Origin: CAWHJB01 sp963698715
GTDB lineage: Bacteria; Chloroflexota; Anaerolineae; Anaerolineales; UBA4823
NCBI GenBank assembly: GCA_963698715.1
Contig: CAVORW010000001.1
Coordinates: 434,001-498,000 of the forward strand
Direction of reading: 5' to 3'
Length of the DNA: 64,000 nucleotides
A program made the position numbers and the translations under genes. The notes under the pieces were generated by a model. The model had not been told where the DNA came from, did no database searches, and saw only the letters and a program-made list of their open reading frames with translations. Below, in pieces: positions 1 to 7,767 of this stretch. The stretch's first letter is position 1; each line of letters opens with the position of its first letter.

Positions 1-343
1 ACTAACCTTCCACGATCCCTGCTACCTGGGACGCCAGAATAGCATTCTGCGTGCTCCGCGGGAAGTGCTTCAGCAAACCAACTCGCAGCTCATCGAACTG
101 CCCCGCCATGCTGAGCAGTCTTTCTGCTGTGGGGCCGGCGGCGCTCAAATGTGGAAAGAGGAGGAGCAGGGCAGGCAGCGGGTGAGCGCTAACCGGATGG
201 AAGAGGCGATCGCAAGCGGCGCCGAGACTCTGGCTGTGGGCTGCCCATTCTGCATGGTGATGCTGACAGATGCCAAAAAGGACGCCAATGCCGGGCTGGA
301 AGTCCAGGATGTGGCAGAGATTATTGCAGCCCGGCTGGCATGA
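1..343 (+). CDS. Fe-S oxidoreductase, CCG domain, C-terminal part (cut by window edge)
   Basis: The frame is open from base 2, so the gene begins outside the window and only about 113 C-terminal residues are present. They hold the cysteine-rich CCG signature of the heterodisulfide-reductase/LutA/GlpC group: HDPCYLGR near the edge, then FCCGAGGAQMW, then VGCPFCMVML. In these families such CCG blocks bind an iron-sulfur cluster and pass electrons in membrane-linked oxidation of organic acids or disulfides. The substrate cannot be told from this end piece. The stop overlaps the folK start (ATGA at 340-343), so the two genes are translationally coupled, although their functions look unrelated. 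Confidence 0.85.
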   Translation, partial: LTFHDPCYLGRQNSILRAPREVLQQTNSQLIELPRHAEQSFCCGAGGAQMWKEEEQGRQRVSANRMEEAIASGAETLAVGCPFCMVMLTDAKKDANAGLEVQDVAEIIAARLA

Positions 344-828
344 GCAAGATGGTCTTCATCGCCCTGGGCACTAATATTGGCGAACGATCGGCAAATTTAT
401 TGGAAGCCAGCGCCAGGATGCAGCCTGCGGTGCGCCTCCTGGCCCGTTCTCCAATTTACGAAACCCCACCCTGGGGCTACTTGGACCAGCCTAATTTTTT
501 AAATCAGGTGATTCAGGGTGAAACTAGCCTTAGTCCACAAGAGCTGCTCGGCCACCTCAAGAAGATCGAAACTGAAATGGGACGCCTGAAATTAATCCAA
601 AACGGCCCGCGATTGATCGACCTGGATATTCTGTTTTATGATGATCTGGTCCTGGAAAGTGATCACCTTGTGCTTCCGCACCCGCGGATGGCAGGCCGGG
701 GATTTGTTCTGATGCCCCTGGCAGACCTGGTACCAGAACTCGTCCATCCAGTATCTGGCAAAACCATCCGGACCATGCTGGCTGAGGCTGATTGCTCGGG
801 CATCACACTTTATTCCGGTAGCAGCTGA
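340..828 (+). CDS. folK: 2-amino-4-hydroxy-6-hydroxymethyldihydropteridine pyrophosphokinase
   Basis: FolK transfers pyrophosphate from ATP to 6-hydroxymethyl-dihydropterin, the step just before dihydropteroate synthase in folate synthesis; it is cytoplasmic. The 162 residues match the usual family length. Visible signatures are the N-terminal ALGTNIGER block, the family core GPRLIDLDILFYDD with the Asp pair that binds magnesium, and LPHPRMAGRGFVLMPL in the C-terminal half. The start overlaps the stop of the upstream Fe-S gene by four bases. The partner gene folP lies about 600 bases downstream, separated by one small STAS-like gene. Confidence 0.95.
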   Translation: MSKMVFIALGTNIGERSANLLEASARMQPAVRLLARSPIYETPPWGYLDQPNFLNQVIQGETSLSPQELLGHLKKIETEMGRLKLIQNGPRLIDLDILFYDDLVLESDHLVLPHPRMAGRGFVLMPLADLVPELVHPVSGKTIRTMLAEADCSGITLYSGSS

Positions 829-1022
829 ACCCGCCGCAGGCGAATGGAGTCGAAGTGTGCGGACGCACGCTAACACCCCCAAATCTGGACCTCATCCCAG
901 AATTTACCAAAGACCCTGATTTATGTTTCGATTTTCGAGTAAAATCGTTGTGATGGTTTGAATAAAATCCCCTGAGCTATTCCTGATTTTCGGATAGGCT
1001 TTAACCCGAAGGAGGTTATTGC

Positions 1023-1448
1023 ATGGCCGACCTTGAGATGAAACCCCTTAATTGGACCCCCGATCCAGATATTGGCTATACGGTTGTTCGCCGTTCAGAT
1101 GGCGGCATGCAATATACGTTTACTGATGTCGAGCCTGCCACTCTCAAACACTGGCGGACTTTCGCGCTGGAGCACCTGTTGGATGCCGACCGGCTGACCC
1201 GCAATCTCTATGATTTGCGCCAGGTAGAACATATACCTGCTGAAGCCATTCAATATGCGGTGGAGGTCAATAGCGATCCTTCCGCCCGAAATATTCGCCT
1301 GGCAGTTGTAGTTGCCAGGAATGAGGTCCGCCTGGCAATCCAGGAGATCAACTATCTGACCACGCCTTCTGGCGTCGAGATGGCCATTTTCACCAACATG
1401 GATGAGGCCGAAGCCTGGCTGAATCGCCCGCTGACTCTGCTGGTTTAG
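1023..1448 (+). CDS. STAS/SpoIIAA-like protein of unknown function
   Basis: A 141-residue soluble protein with no signal peptide or membrane segment. Features such as LYDLR, a central LAVVVARNEVR strand and an ending of the form EAEAWLNR recall SpoIIAA-like STAS domain proteins, which form small alpha/beta folds used as regulatory or lipid-binding modules. This assignment rests on pattern only. A strong Shine-Dalgarno GGAGG (1011-1015) precedes the ATG. The 194-base gap before it holds a small hairpin (arms 929-935 and 941-947) and a copy of the dispersed TTTCGGATAGG motif near 988-998. Its TAG stop overlaps the GTG start of folP, so it is cotranslated with folP. Why it sits between two folate genes is not clear. 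Confidence 0.6.
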   Translation: MADLEMKPLNWTPDPDIGYTVVRRSDGGMQYTFTDVEPATLKHWRTFALEHLLDADRLTRNLYDLRQVEHIPAEAIQYAVEVNSDPSARNIRLAVVVARNEVRLAIQEINYLTTPSGVEMAIFTNMDEAEAWLNRPLTLLV

Positions 1449-2359
1449 TGCCTGTGCCCGCTTCACCGCTATCAATCCACAATCGGATTTTAAATTGGGG
1501 TACCCGGACTTATCTTATGGGTATCCTCAATGTCACTCCAGACAGTTTTTCAGGTGATGGTCTGTTGCAGGCCAGCCAGGAAAGCGTGGCTGGCTTGCTG
1601 GACCGCGCTTTAGCGCAGGCTCGCAGCTTTGTAGCTGCTGGAGCGGATATATTGGACATCGGCGCAGAAAGTACACGGCCCGGCGCCCAGTTGGTTGCAG
1701 TGGAAGACGAGTTGGAGCGTGTCTTGCCGGTTGTCCGGGCTATCTCGGCTGAACTGGACGTGCTTATTTCGGTTGATACCTACAAATCGGAGGTGGCCAG
1801 GGCCGCCTTACAGGCCGGGGCCCAGATCGTCAATGATGTCTGGGGTATGCGTGCCGACCCGCACCTGGCTGAAGTTGCCGCTCGGTTTAATGCTCCAGTT
1901 ATTTTGATGCATAACCGCAGTTCCTGGGCTCAGGCTGAGATTAAGGAAAATCTGGGCGGCCGGTATGTGGGTGTGCCTTATGATGATCTCATTGAAGACA
2001 TTAAGCGTGAGTTGTTGGAAAGTGTGGCGATAGCCCATGCGGCCGGTATCGCGGACGAGGCGATCATCCTCGATCCGGGCATTGGCTTTGGCAAGACAGT
2101 TGAACAAAATCTCATCCTGATCAATCGCCTGGACGAGATTCGTGGCCTGGGCTATCCTGTCCTGATCGGCCCATCTCGTAAATCTTTTATCGGTTATACC
2201 CTTGATCTGCCTCCCCATCAGCGGCTTGAAGGCACTTTGGCAGCGGTGGCAGTGGGGATTGTTAAAGGTGCTGATATTGTGCGAGTTCATGATGTCGAGC
2301 CTGTCTTTCGGGTTGCCCGTATGACGGATGCAATTGTCCGCGAACCGCTTCAGTTATAA
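1448..2359 (+). CDS. folP: Dihydropteroate synthase
   Basis: FolP condenses p-aminobenzoate with dihydropterin pyrophosphate to give dihydropteroate and is the sulfonamide target. The 303-residue TIM barrel shows all family blocks: MGILNVTPDSFSGDG, DIGAESTRPGA, SVDTYKSEVA, NDVWG, ILMHN, LDPGIGFGKT, IGPSRKSFIG and RLEGTLAA. The start is GTG at 1448, overlapping the stop of the STAS-like gene. The stop is TAA, which shows that TAA works as a normal terminator in this genome; this matters for the interrupted genes at 26458 and 51521. Confidence 0.95.
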   Translation: MPVPASPLSIHNRILNWGTRTYLMGILNVTPDSFSGDGLLQASQESVAGLLDRALAQARSFVAAGADILDIGAESTRPGAQLVAVEDELERVLPVVRAISAELDVLISVDTYKSEVARAALQAGAQIVNDVWGMRADPHLAEVAARFNAPVILMHNRSSWAQAEIKENLGGRYVGVPYDDLIEDIKRELLESVAIAHAAGIADEAIILDPGIGFGKTVEQNLILINRLDEIRGLGYPVLIGPSRKSFIGYTLDLPPHQRLEGTLAAVAVGIVKGADIVRVHDVEPVFRVARMTDAIVREPLQL

Positions 2360-2505
2360 AATAAGACAGCATAGGTAAAGTTGGGTCTTTGCTGCCCCAG
2401 GCGATAATTCTTAGGTCAACTACTGCCATCTCTGGGGATGCAACTGAGCAAACAAATGAGGCCAAATTAGAGCCGCTTTGCCGTCTGTTACGATTTCTGG
2501 TTGAG

Positions 2506-2524
2506 TAAGAGCTTATCCGAAGAG
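2506..2524 (+). repeat. Transposon-end-like motif, copy 1
   Basis: TAAGAGCTTATCCGAAGAG in the folP-acnA gap. A near-identical sequence lies on the opposite strand at 52044-52062, and shorter matches to the TCCGAAAA core occur at about 988-1000 and 39021-39031. All four are intergenic. The form resembles an insertion-sequence end, but no transposase is nearby. Confidence 0.45.
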
Positions 2525-2532
2525 GGGTTTAT

Positions 2533-2573
2533 GTGGTTGTTTTTGCTTGCGCAGCAGAAAAAAAAACAACCAC
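2533..2573 (+). terminator. Long hairpin between folP and acnA
   Basis: Arms 2533-2544 (GTGGTTGTTTTT) and 2562-2573 (AAAAACAACCAC) are perfectly complementary over 12 bp. Outside them AAGAGG near 2520 can pair with CCTCTT near 2580. It lies 170 bases after folP and about 60 before acnA, so it may end folP transcription or sit in the acnA leader. The rest of the 275-base gap holds no gene. Confidence 0.5.
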
Positions 2574-2634
2574 CCATTCCTCTTTTGTTTGCTAAGAATT
2601 TAGCGAAAATACCACTAAATACAAGGAGTGTCTG

Positions 2635-5364
2635 ATGCTGCAAGATTACTTTGAAGCGCGTAATACCCTAAAAACGAGTCATGGTGATTATATATATTTC
2701 CGGTTGATGAAACTTCAGGAGGCCGGATTGACTGAATTGGCCCGCCTGCCTTATTCCATCCGGGTTATGCTCGAGTCGGTTCTGCGCCAATGCAATGAGC
2801 GAGAAATTACTCGCCAGCACGTGATCGATCTGGCAGGCTGGCTGCCTCAGGTTGAGCAGCGCCCGGTTCTGCCTTTTAAACCAGCCCGGGTCGTGATGCA
2901 AGATTTTACTGGGGTACCGGCGGTGGTTGATCTGGCAGCGATGCGCTCTGCAATGGCTCGCCTGGGCGGCGATCCAAATAAAATTAATCCTCTTGTTCCG
3001 GTTGATTTGGTGATCGATCACTCGGTTCAGGTCGATTTCTTTGCCGGCCCAGATGCGCTGACCCGCAATGCCGAAATCGAATTTCAGCGCAACCGAGAGC
3101 GCTACGAATTTTTACATTGGGGCCAGCAGGCTTTTAACAATTTCCAGGTTGTGCCTCCCGCGACCGGCATCGTCCATCAGGTAAATCTGGAATATCTGGC
3201 CCAGGTGGTCTTGGGTAGGGAGGAGGCTGGTCAACGGCTAGCCTTTCCAGATACGTTGGTAGGCACCGATTCGCATACCACTATGATCAATGGTCTGGGC
3301 GTGGTCGGGTGGGGGGTTGGCGGTATTGAAGCCGAGGCAGCGATGCTGGGACAGGCGATCGACATGCTGACCCCGGATGTGATTGGGTTTAAGCTGGTAG
3401 GCAGCTTGCCTGAAGGGGTGACGGCTACCGATCTGACTCTGACAGTGACTCAGCTGCTGCGCCAAAAAGGTGTGGTAGGAAAATTCGTGGAATTTTATGG
3501 TCCGGGCTTGCAAGCCATGTCTCTTCCAGACCGGGCAACGATTGCCAATATGGCGCCTGAGTATGGGGCTACGATGGGATTCTTTCCGGTAGATGATGAA
3601 ACCCTGCGGTATTTGCGCCTGACAGGCCGTTCAGATGAAGTAGTCGAACGAGTTGAGCAATACTGCCGGGCCCAATCACTTTTCCATACCCACGCATCTC
3701 CCGACCCGGTTTATACCAATTCGTTGGTGCTGGACCTGGGCACGGTTCAATCCAGTCTGGCTGGCCCCAAACGTCCTCAGGACCGGATCGCATTACAGGA
3801 TATGTCCAAAGCCTTCAACCAGGCTCTCCGGTCGCCCAAATCTCAGCGTGGTTATGAATTGGACGAGCCTGCGGCTGCCAAGAAGACTACCATTGGAGGT
3901 AACGGCGGTATCCCTGAGATCGTTGAGATGGGTCAGGGTTCCGTTGTGATCGCTGCGATCACTTCATGCACAAATACCTCCAACCCCTCCGTGATGTTGG
4001 GGGCGGGATTGCTGGCAAAACACGCGGTAGAGAAAGGTCTGAAAGTCAAGCCCTACGTTAAAACCAGTCTCGCGCCGGGGTCTCGGGTTGTGACCGATTA
4101 CCTGCAAAATGCCGGGCTGCTCGAACCGCTGGCTGCATTGGGTTTCAATGTGGTCGGCTATGGCTGCACGACTTGCATTGGAAATTCTGGGCCATTACCG
4201 GGAGAAGTTGTTAAAGCGATAACCAACAATGACCTGGTGGTCGCCGGGGTGCTTTCGGGAAATCGCAATTTCGAAGGGCGGATTCACCCCTATGTCAAGG
4301 CCAATTATCTGGCTTCTCCTCCCCTGGTAGTGGCATTTGCACTGGCTGGCACCGTCGAAATTGATCTGACCACTGAGCCGCTTGGCATGGACCGGAATGG
4401 CCAGCCGGTTTACCTGCGCGATATTTGGCCCACCAGCCAGGAGATTGCCCAGGCGGTTGTTGAATCTGTCCAGCCAGAGATGTTCAAACATCAATATGCC
4501 AATGTGTTTTCAGACAACCCAACCTGGAATGCCATCGAAGCTGAGCAGAGCGAGTTATATTACTGGAACGAGCATTCATCATATATTCAAGAGCCGCCTT
4601 TCTTCACTGAGCTGACCCTCGACACGCCTCGCATCCGAAATATTGAGAGCGCTCGAGTTCTGGCCTTGTTGGGCGACTCCATCACGACTGATCATATTTC
4701 ACCGGCGGGAGCCATTCCGGTAGACAGCCCGGCCGGCAAATATTTGATCGATCAAGGGGTAGCAGGGCGCGATTTTAATTCGTTTGGATCCCGGCGCGGC
4801 AATGACCGGGTGATGACCCGCGGCACCTTCGGAAATATTCGTCTGAAAAATCGCCTGGCCCCAGGAACGGAAGGCGGACTAACGACTTACCTGGGTTCTG
4901 GAGAAGCCAACGGCAAGCAAATGTCCATTTTTGAGGCCGCCCAGCGTTACAAAGAGGCCGGCACCCCGCTTGTGGTTCTGGCAGGCAAAGAGTATGGAAC
5001 CGGCTCCAGCCGTGACTGGGCTGCCAAAGGGACGCTACTGCTTGGCGTAAAGGCAGTCATTGCCGAATCCTACGAACGCATCCACCGGTCAAATCTGGTT
5101 GGGATGGGTGTACTTCCGCTCCAATTTAAACCCGGAGACAATACCGATAGTCTCGGTCTGACCGGGCAGGAAATCTTCTCAATTGAAGGCTTGAGTGATG
5201 ATCTGATCCCCCAGAGTGAAGCTGCTGTCCGGGTTCAGAAGCCGGATGGCAGCCAGCGGGTATTTGATGCCATCGTGCGGATTGATACGCCGGTCGAAGT
5301 AAACTATTACCGGAATGGTGGGATATTGCATACCGTTTTGCGTAATATGCTCGGCGAGGGTTGA
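2635..5364 (+). CDS. acnA: Aconitate hydratase A
   Basis: Aconitase isomerises citrate to isocitrate in the TCA cycle with a [4Fe-4S] cluster. The 909-residue length is that of the AcnA/IRP type. Visible blocks are DSHTTMINGLGVVGWGVGG, SCTNTSNPSVM and YGCTTCIGNSG, which carry the three cluster cysteines, then LGDSITTDHISPAGAI, GSRRGNDRVMTRGTFGN and EYGTGSSRDWAAKG with the active-site serine and arginine of the swivel domain. The Shine-Dalgarno AAGGAG (2623-2628) supports the ATG at 2635. The gene stands alone: a hairpin precedes it and a perfect 16-bp hairpin follows the stop. Confidence 0.96.
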   Translation: MLQDYFEARNTLKTSHGDYIYFRLMKLQEAGLTELARLPYSIRVMLESVLRQCNEREITRQHVIDLAGWLPQVEQRPVLPFKPARVVMQDFTGVPAVVDLAAMRSAMARLGGDPNKINPLVPVDLVIDHSVQVDFFAGPDALTRNAEIEFQRNRERYEFLHWGQQAFNNFQVVPPATGIVHQVNLEYLAQVVLGREEAGQRLAFPDTLVGTDSHTTMINGLGVVGWGVGGIEAEAAMLGQAIDMLTPDVIGFKLVGSLPEGVTATDLTLTVTQLLRQKGVVGKFVEFYGPGLQAMSLPDRATIANMAPEYGATMGFFPVDDETLRYLRLTGRSDEVVERVEQYCRAQSLFHTHASPDPVYTNSLVLDLGTVQSSLAGPKRPQDRIALQDMSKAFNQALRSPKSQRGYELDEPAAAKKTTIGGNGGIPEIVEMGQGSVVIAAITSCTNTSNPSVMLGAGLLAKHAVEKGLKVKPYVKTSLAPGSRVVTDYLQNAGLLEPLAALGFNVVGYGCTTCIGNSGPLPGEVVKAITNNDLVVAGVLSGNRNFEGRIHPYVKANYLASPPLVVAFALAGTVEIDLTTEPLGMDRNGQPVYLRDIWPTSQEIAQAVVESVQPEMFKHQYANVFSDNPTWNAIEAEQSELYYWNEHSSYIQEPPFFTELTLDTPRIRNIESARVLALLGDSITTDHISPAGAIPVDSPAGKYLIDQGVAGRDFNSFGSRRGNDRVMTRGTFGNIRLKNRLAPGTEGGLTTYLGSGEANGKQMSIFEAAQRYKEAGTPLVVLAGKEYGTGSSRDWAAKGTLLLGVKAVIAESYERIHRSNLVGMGVLPLQFKPGDNTDSLGLTGQEIFSIEGLSDDLIPQSEAAVRVQKPDGSQRVFDAIVRIDTPVEVNYYRNGGILHTVLRNMLGEG

Positions 5365-5368
5365 AAAT

Positions 5369-5414
5369 AAATGTGTGGTTGGGCCGCACACTCGTGCCGC
5401 CCAACCACACATTT
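5369..5414. terminator. Perfect 16-bp hairpin between convergent acnA and rsfS
   Basis: Arms 5369-5384 and 5399-5414 are exact inverse complements (AAATGTGTGGTTGGGC in the left arm) with a 14-base loop. The A-rich left arm and T-rich right arm make it usable as a terminator from both sides. It starts five bases after the acnA stop and ends 27 bases before the rsfS stop on the other strand. Confidence 0.75.
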
Positions 5415-5441
5415 CGTCTGGAATTTACGTTCATCCCCCAA

Positions 5442-5786
5442 CTACTGCAGCCTGACCAGCACCTTTCCCTGGGACCAGAGTTCTTCCAGCCGGTAATAAT
5501 CGCGGCGATCAGGAGAGAACAGGTGCAGAATGACATTGCCAAAGTCTACCAGCACCCAGCCATCCTGCGGAGCGCCTTCAATGCGCCCCTTGAGCTGATA
5601 CTGCTCGCGCACACCATCAACAGCTCCATCTGCCAGAGCGCCCAGCATCCGGTCGCTGGTGCCGGTACTGATCACAAAATAATCCGCAAAATCTGAGATA
5701 TCATGAATATCCAGCAGGATGATATCTTCACCTTTCTTATCTTCAAGTGTATTGACAATACTGCGTGCAAGCTCTAAAGTATCCAG
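5442..5786 (-). CDS. rsfS: Ribosomal silencing factor RsfS, CTG start
   Basis: RsfS binds ribosomal protein uL14 on the 50S subunit and blocks subunit joining in starvation. From a CTG at 5786 the product is 114 residues, the normal family length, opening MDTLELARSIVNTLEDKK and continuing through LLDIHDISDFADYFVISTG into TSDRMLGALAD and VDFGNVILHLFSP. The frame is closed by TGA only two codons upstream (5792-5790), and no ATG, GTG or TTG gives a full N-terminus; the first usual start is a GTG at 5675, which would remove the conserved first third. GAGG at 5796-5793 sits six bases before the CTG. Translation from CTG is inferred. Confidence 0.85.
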   Translation of the reverse strand: MDTLELARSIVNTLEDKKGEDIILLDIHDISDFADYFVISTGTSDRMLGALADGAVDGVREQYQLKGRIEGAPQDGWVLVDFGNVILHLFSPDRRDYYRLEELWSQGKVLVRLQ

Positions 5787-5880
5787 AATTCACCTCATCA
5801 ATCATTTTCAAATTTGAATAGTATGGGGATCATGCGAATGATCCCCGTGAGCAGCCCATTCCTGATTAAGACTTGCCAGC

Positions 5881-6468
5881 TTATACGGGTTTGTCCAGGT
5901 TGGCTGTATGCAGTTGGGTATAAACGGCTCCTCCCGGTTTGAGATCACTGCGATATAAATGGACAGCCTGAATTCGTGTGGCGCCCATGAACCCCACGTT
6001 CGAGGATTTTAATACCTCACCCACCAGCCGCAGGTCGTGCGATTCAGCGTTGCGGCCGATCCGAGCCAGGGTCAGGTGGGGTGAGAAGGGTCGGTCTTCC
6101 GGTGCATAGCCCAACCGGGCAGTTTCCAGTTCAATGCCGCGCTGCAAGGCTGAAAGCTCCTGAGGTGCTTTCACTCCAGCCCACAGCACCCGCGGCCGGC
6201 GGTCCGATGGGAAAGCTCCCAGATCGCCAACAGAAATTTCAAACGCTGGGTGGCTGTGGGCTTCAGCCTCCAGCAGTTTCTTTAATACCTCCAGATTTTT
6301 AATCGACACGTCGCCTAGAAACTTTAAGGTGACATGGATATTGCGCACCGGCACCCAGCGGATTGGAACCCCCGCCAGCAGCTCTTGCAGGTTGCGAGTA
6401 ACTTCTTCGAGCTGCCGGTAGATTTCATCCGATAGGTTAATGGCAACAAACGCCCGAATGACGGACAT
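5881..6468 (-). CDS. thpR: RNA 2',3'-cyclic phosphodiesterase (2'-5' RNA ligase family)
   Basis: A 195-residue 2H phosphoesterase. The two catalytic HxT motifs are plain: HVTLKFLG in the first half and HLTLARIG in the second, the usual ThpR/LigT spacing. Family members hydrolyse 2',3'-cyclic phosphate ends of RNA and can join tRNA halves through 2'-5' bonds in vitro; the role in the cell is not settled. The gene starts nine bases after the stop of the upstream single-domain response regulator and is probably cotranscribed with it. Confidence 0.9.
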   Translation of the reverse strand: MSVIRAFVAINLSDEIYRQLEEVTRNLQELLAGVPIRWVPVRNIHVTLKFLGDVSIKNLEVLKKLLEAEAHSHPAFEISVGDLGAFPSDRRPRVLWAGVKAPQELSALQRGIELETARLGYAPEDRPFSPHLTLARIGRNAESHDLRLVGEVLKSSNVGFMGATRIQAVHLYRSDLKPGGAVYTQLHTANLDKPV

Positions 6469-6477
6469 GATCGTTCC

Positions 6478-6885
6478 TTATTGACCTGGCGGGTCGGCTT
6501 GCTGGTTGGCGGACTGGATCGCATCAAAGATTGCCTGTTTCAGGTCCGAAAATGTTACGGGTTTGGTCAGATAATTTACAGCGCCTGCCTGCAGCCCGGC
6601 CTGGATGTCGGTTGGCAGGGTTTTGGCTGAAACAACCACAACCGGGATTTTGGCCAGACTTGGATCGCGCTGCATAAATTTCATCACTTCCAGTCCAGAT
6701 AAATCGGGCATCATGATATCCAGAATGACTGCGTCCGGTTTTTTGTTTGCGATCAGCGCGATAGCCGGAGCCCCAGCATACGAATTGTGAACCTGGTACC
6801 CAGCCAGGCGCATCATTTCGATGAACATCTCAGCTGTATTTGGCTCATCTTCAACGATCACAATCGTTTTCTTTTCGAAGGCCAT
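6478..6885 (-). CDS. Single-domain response regulator (receiver only)
   Basis: The 135 residues form one receiver domain without an output domain. The acidic pocket is in VIVEDEPNTAEM, the phospho-acceptor Asp is in DAVILDIMMPD, the switch Ser is in VVVVSAKT and the conserved Lys is in YLTKPV. Such CheY/Spo0F-like proteins relay phosphate or act by binding a partner. No histidine kinase lies next to it; the giant hybrid sensor at 47-51.8 kb is far away. GAGGAGC precedes the ATG at 6885. It leads a two-gene unit with thpR. Confidence 0.9.
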   Translation of the reverse strand: MAFEKKTIVIVEDEPNTAEMFIEMMRLAGYQVHNSYAGAPAIALIANKKPDAVILDIMMPDLSGLEVMKFMQRDPSLAKIPVVVVSAKTLPTDIQAGLQAGAVNYLTKPVTFSDLKQAIFDAIQSANQQADPPGQ

Positions 6886-6992
6886 TATATTTTGCTCCTC
6901 TTTGATCGCACCGCCGAATCAGGCTGGCCGGGATGGGCCTTTTTGAGTTTGTCTCGCCATGTACAAGAAAATAGCACAAGATGGGCCAGAAT

Positions 6993-7030
6993 GCAAGGGT
7001 AGCATCAACATGCATTCAAACTACCCTTGC
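6993..7030. terminator. Perfect 10-bp hairpin after the Mo-cofactor genes
   Basis: GCAAGGGTAG (6993-7002) and CTACCCTTGC (7021-7030) are exact inverse complements around an 18-base loop. It lies in the 249-base gap between the mocA-like stop (7135, minus) and the response regulator start (6885, minus), so it could end the molybdenum operon. There is no clear U-run. Confidence 0.5.
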
Positions 7031-7134
7031 CACGGATTTCTATCTTGTTGAGATTCTTATCATTGTGCTAGGTTACCACCCCAGTAAACCATATCAACGG
7101 TCTGGGTACCCATTTCCCTGTTCCCGTTAATAAT

Positions 7135-7758
7135 TTACTGATCCCGGTCAGGGCGTTCACGGGCATAGTCTCCAGGGGTGTCCAGATCTTTTAACACGCT
7201 GGTGCTGGAGACTTCCAGGTAGTGGATCTGGTCAGCATGCCGGTTGATAAAACCACGCAAAGTCTCAGGCGGTTGCAGGTTGAAAATTTCTTCCCACAGC
7301 TGTTTGGAGACTAACCAGGGATGGCCGCGGCGCATCTGATAGCTGGGGATCACCAGATCGGCGCCGCTTTCGGAAAATGTGGCCAGCACGGCTTTGGTAA
7401 CCCCTATCTCAATTTGTGGTTGGTCGCCCAGGGCAACCAGGCAGCCCTGACTGATCGGGGATAGAGCCCGCAGCCCGGTTTGCAAAGAAGCGGTCATTTC
7501 ATCCGTATCGAAGTGAGGATTGAATACGGTCTTGACCGGCAGTTCAGCCAGGGCAGCCTCTACCTGGTGGCGAGCGCCCCCTAAGACCGCCACAATCTCA
7601 CCCACTCCGGCCTTTACCAGCACGCTCACAACCTGTCCAATAACTGTCTGGTCTCCCCATGGCAGGATCATTTTTGGCTGGCCCATGCGGCGAGATTGCC
7701 CGGCTGCCAGAATCACAGCAGCTATATGTGGAACTTGAGTGGGGATTTCCATAACCAT
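7135..7758 (-). CDS. mocA: MocA-type molybdenum cofactor nucleotidyltransferase
   Basis: The 207 residues are a single MobA/MocA-type nucleotidyltransferase fold. The N-terminus AAVILAAGQSRRMGQPK is the nucleotide-binding loop with the lysine, and VALGDQPQIE carries the metal-binding aspartate. MocA transfers CMP to molybdopterin to make the cytosine dinucleotide cofactor used by the xanthine dehydrogenase family. It starts nine bases after the YqeC-MocA fusion, which has a second domain of the same type. Two such enzymes side by side suggest either two cofactor forms or a division of labour. Whether CTP or GTP is used cannot be read from the sequence. Confidence 0.85.
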   Translation of the reverse strand: MVMEIPTQVPHIAAVILAAGQSRRMGQPKMILPWGDQTVIGQVVSVLVKAGVGEIVAVLGGARHQVEAALAELPVKTVFNPHFDTDEMTASLQTGLRALSPISQGCLVALGDQPQIEIGVTKAVLATFSESGADLVIPSYQMRRGHPWLVSKQLWEEIFNLQPPETLRGFINRHADQIHYLEVSSTSVLKDLDTPGDYARERPDRDQ

Positions 7759-7767
7759 GTTCAGCCC

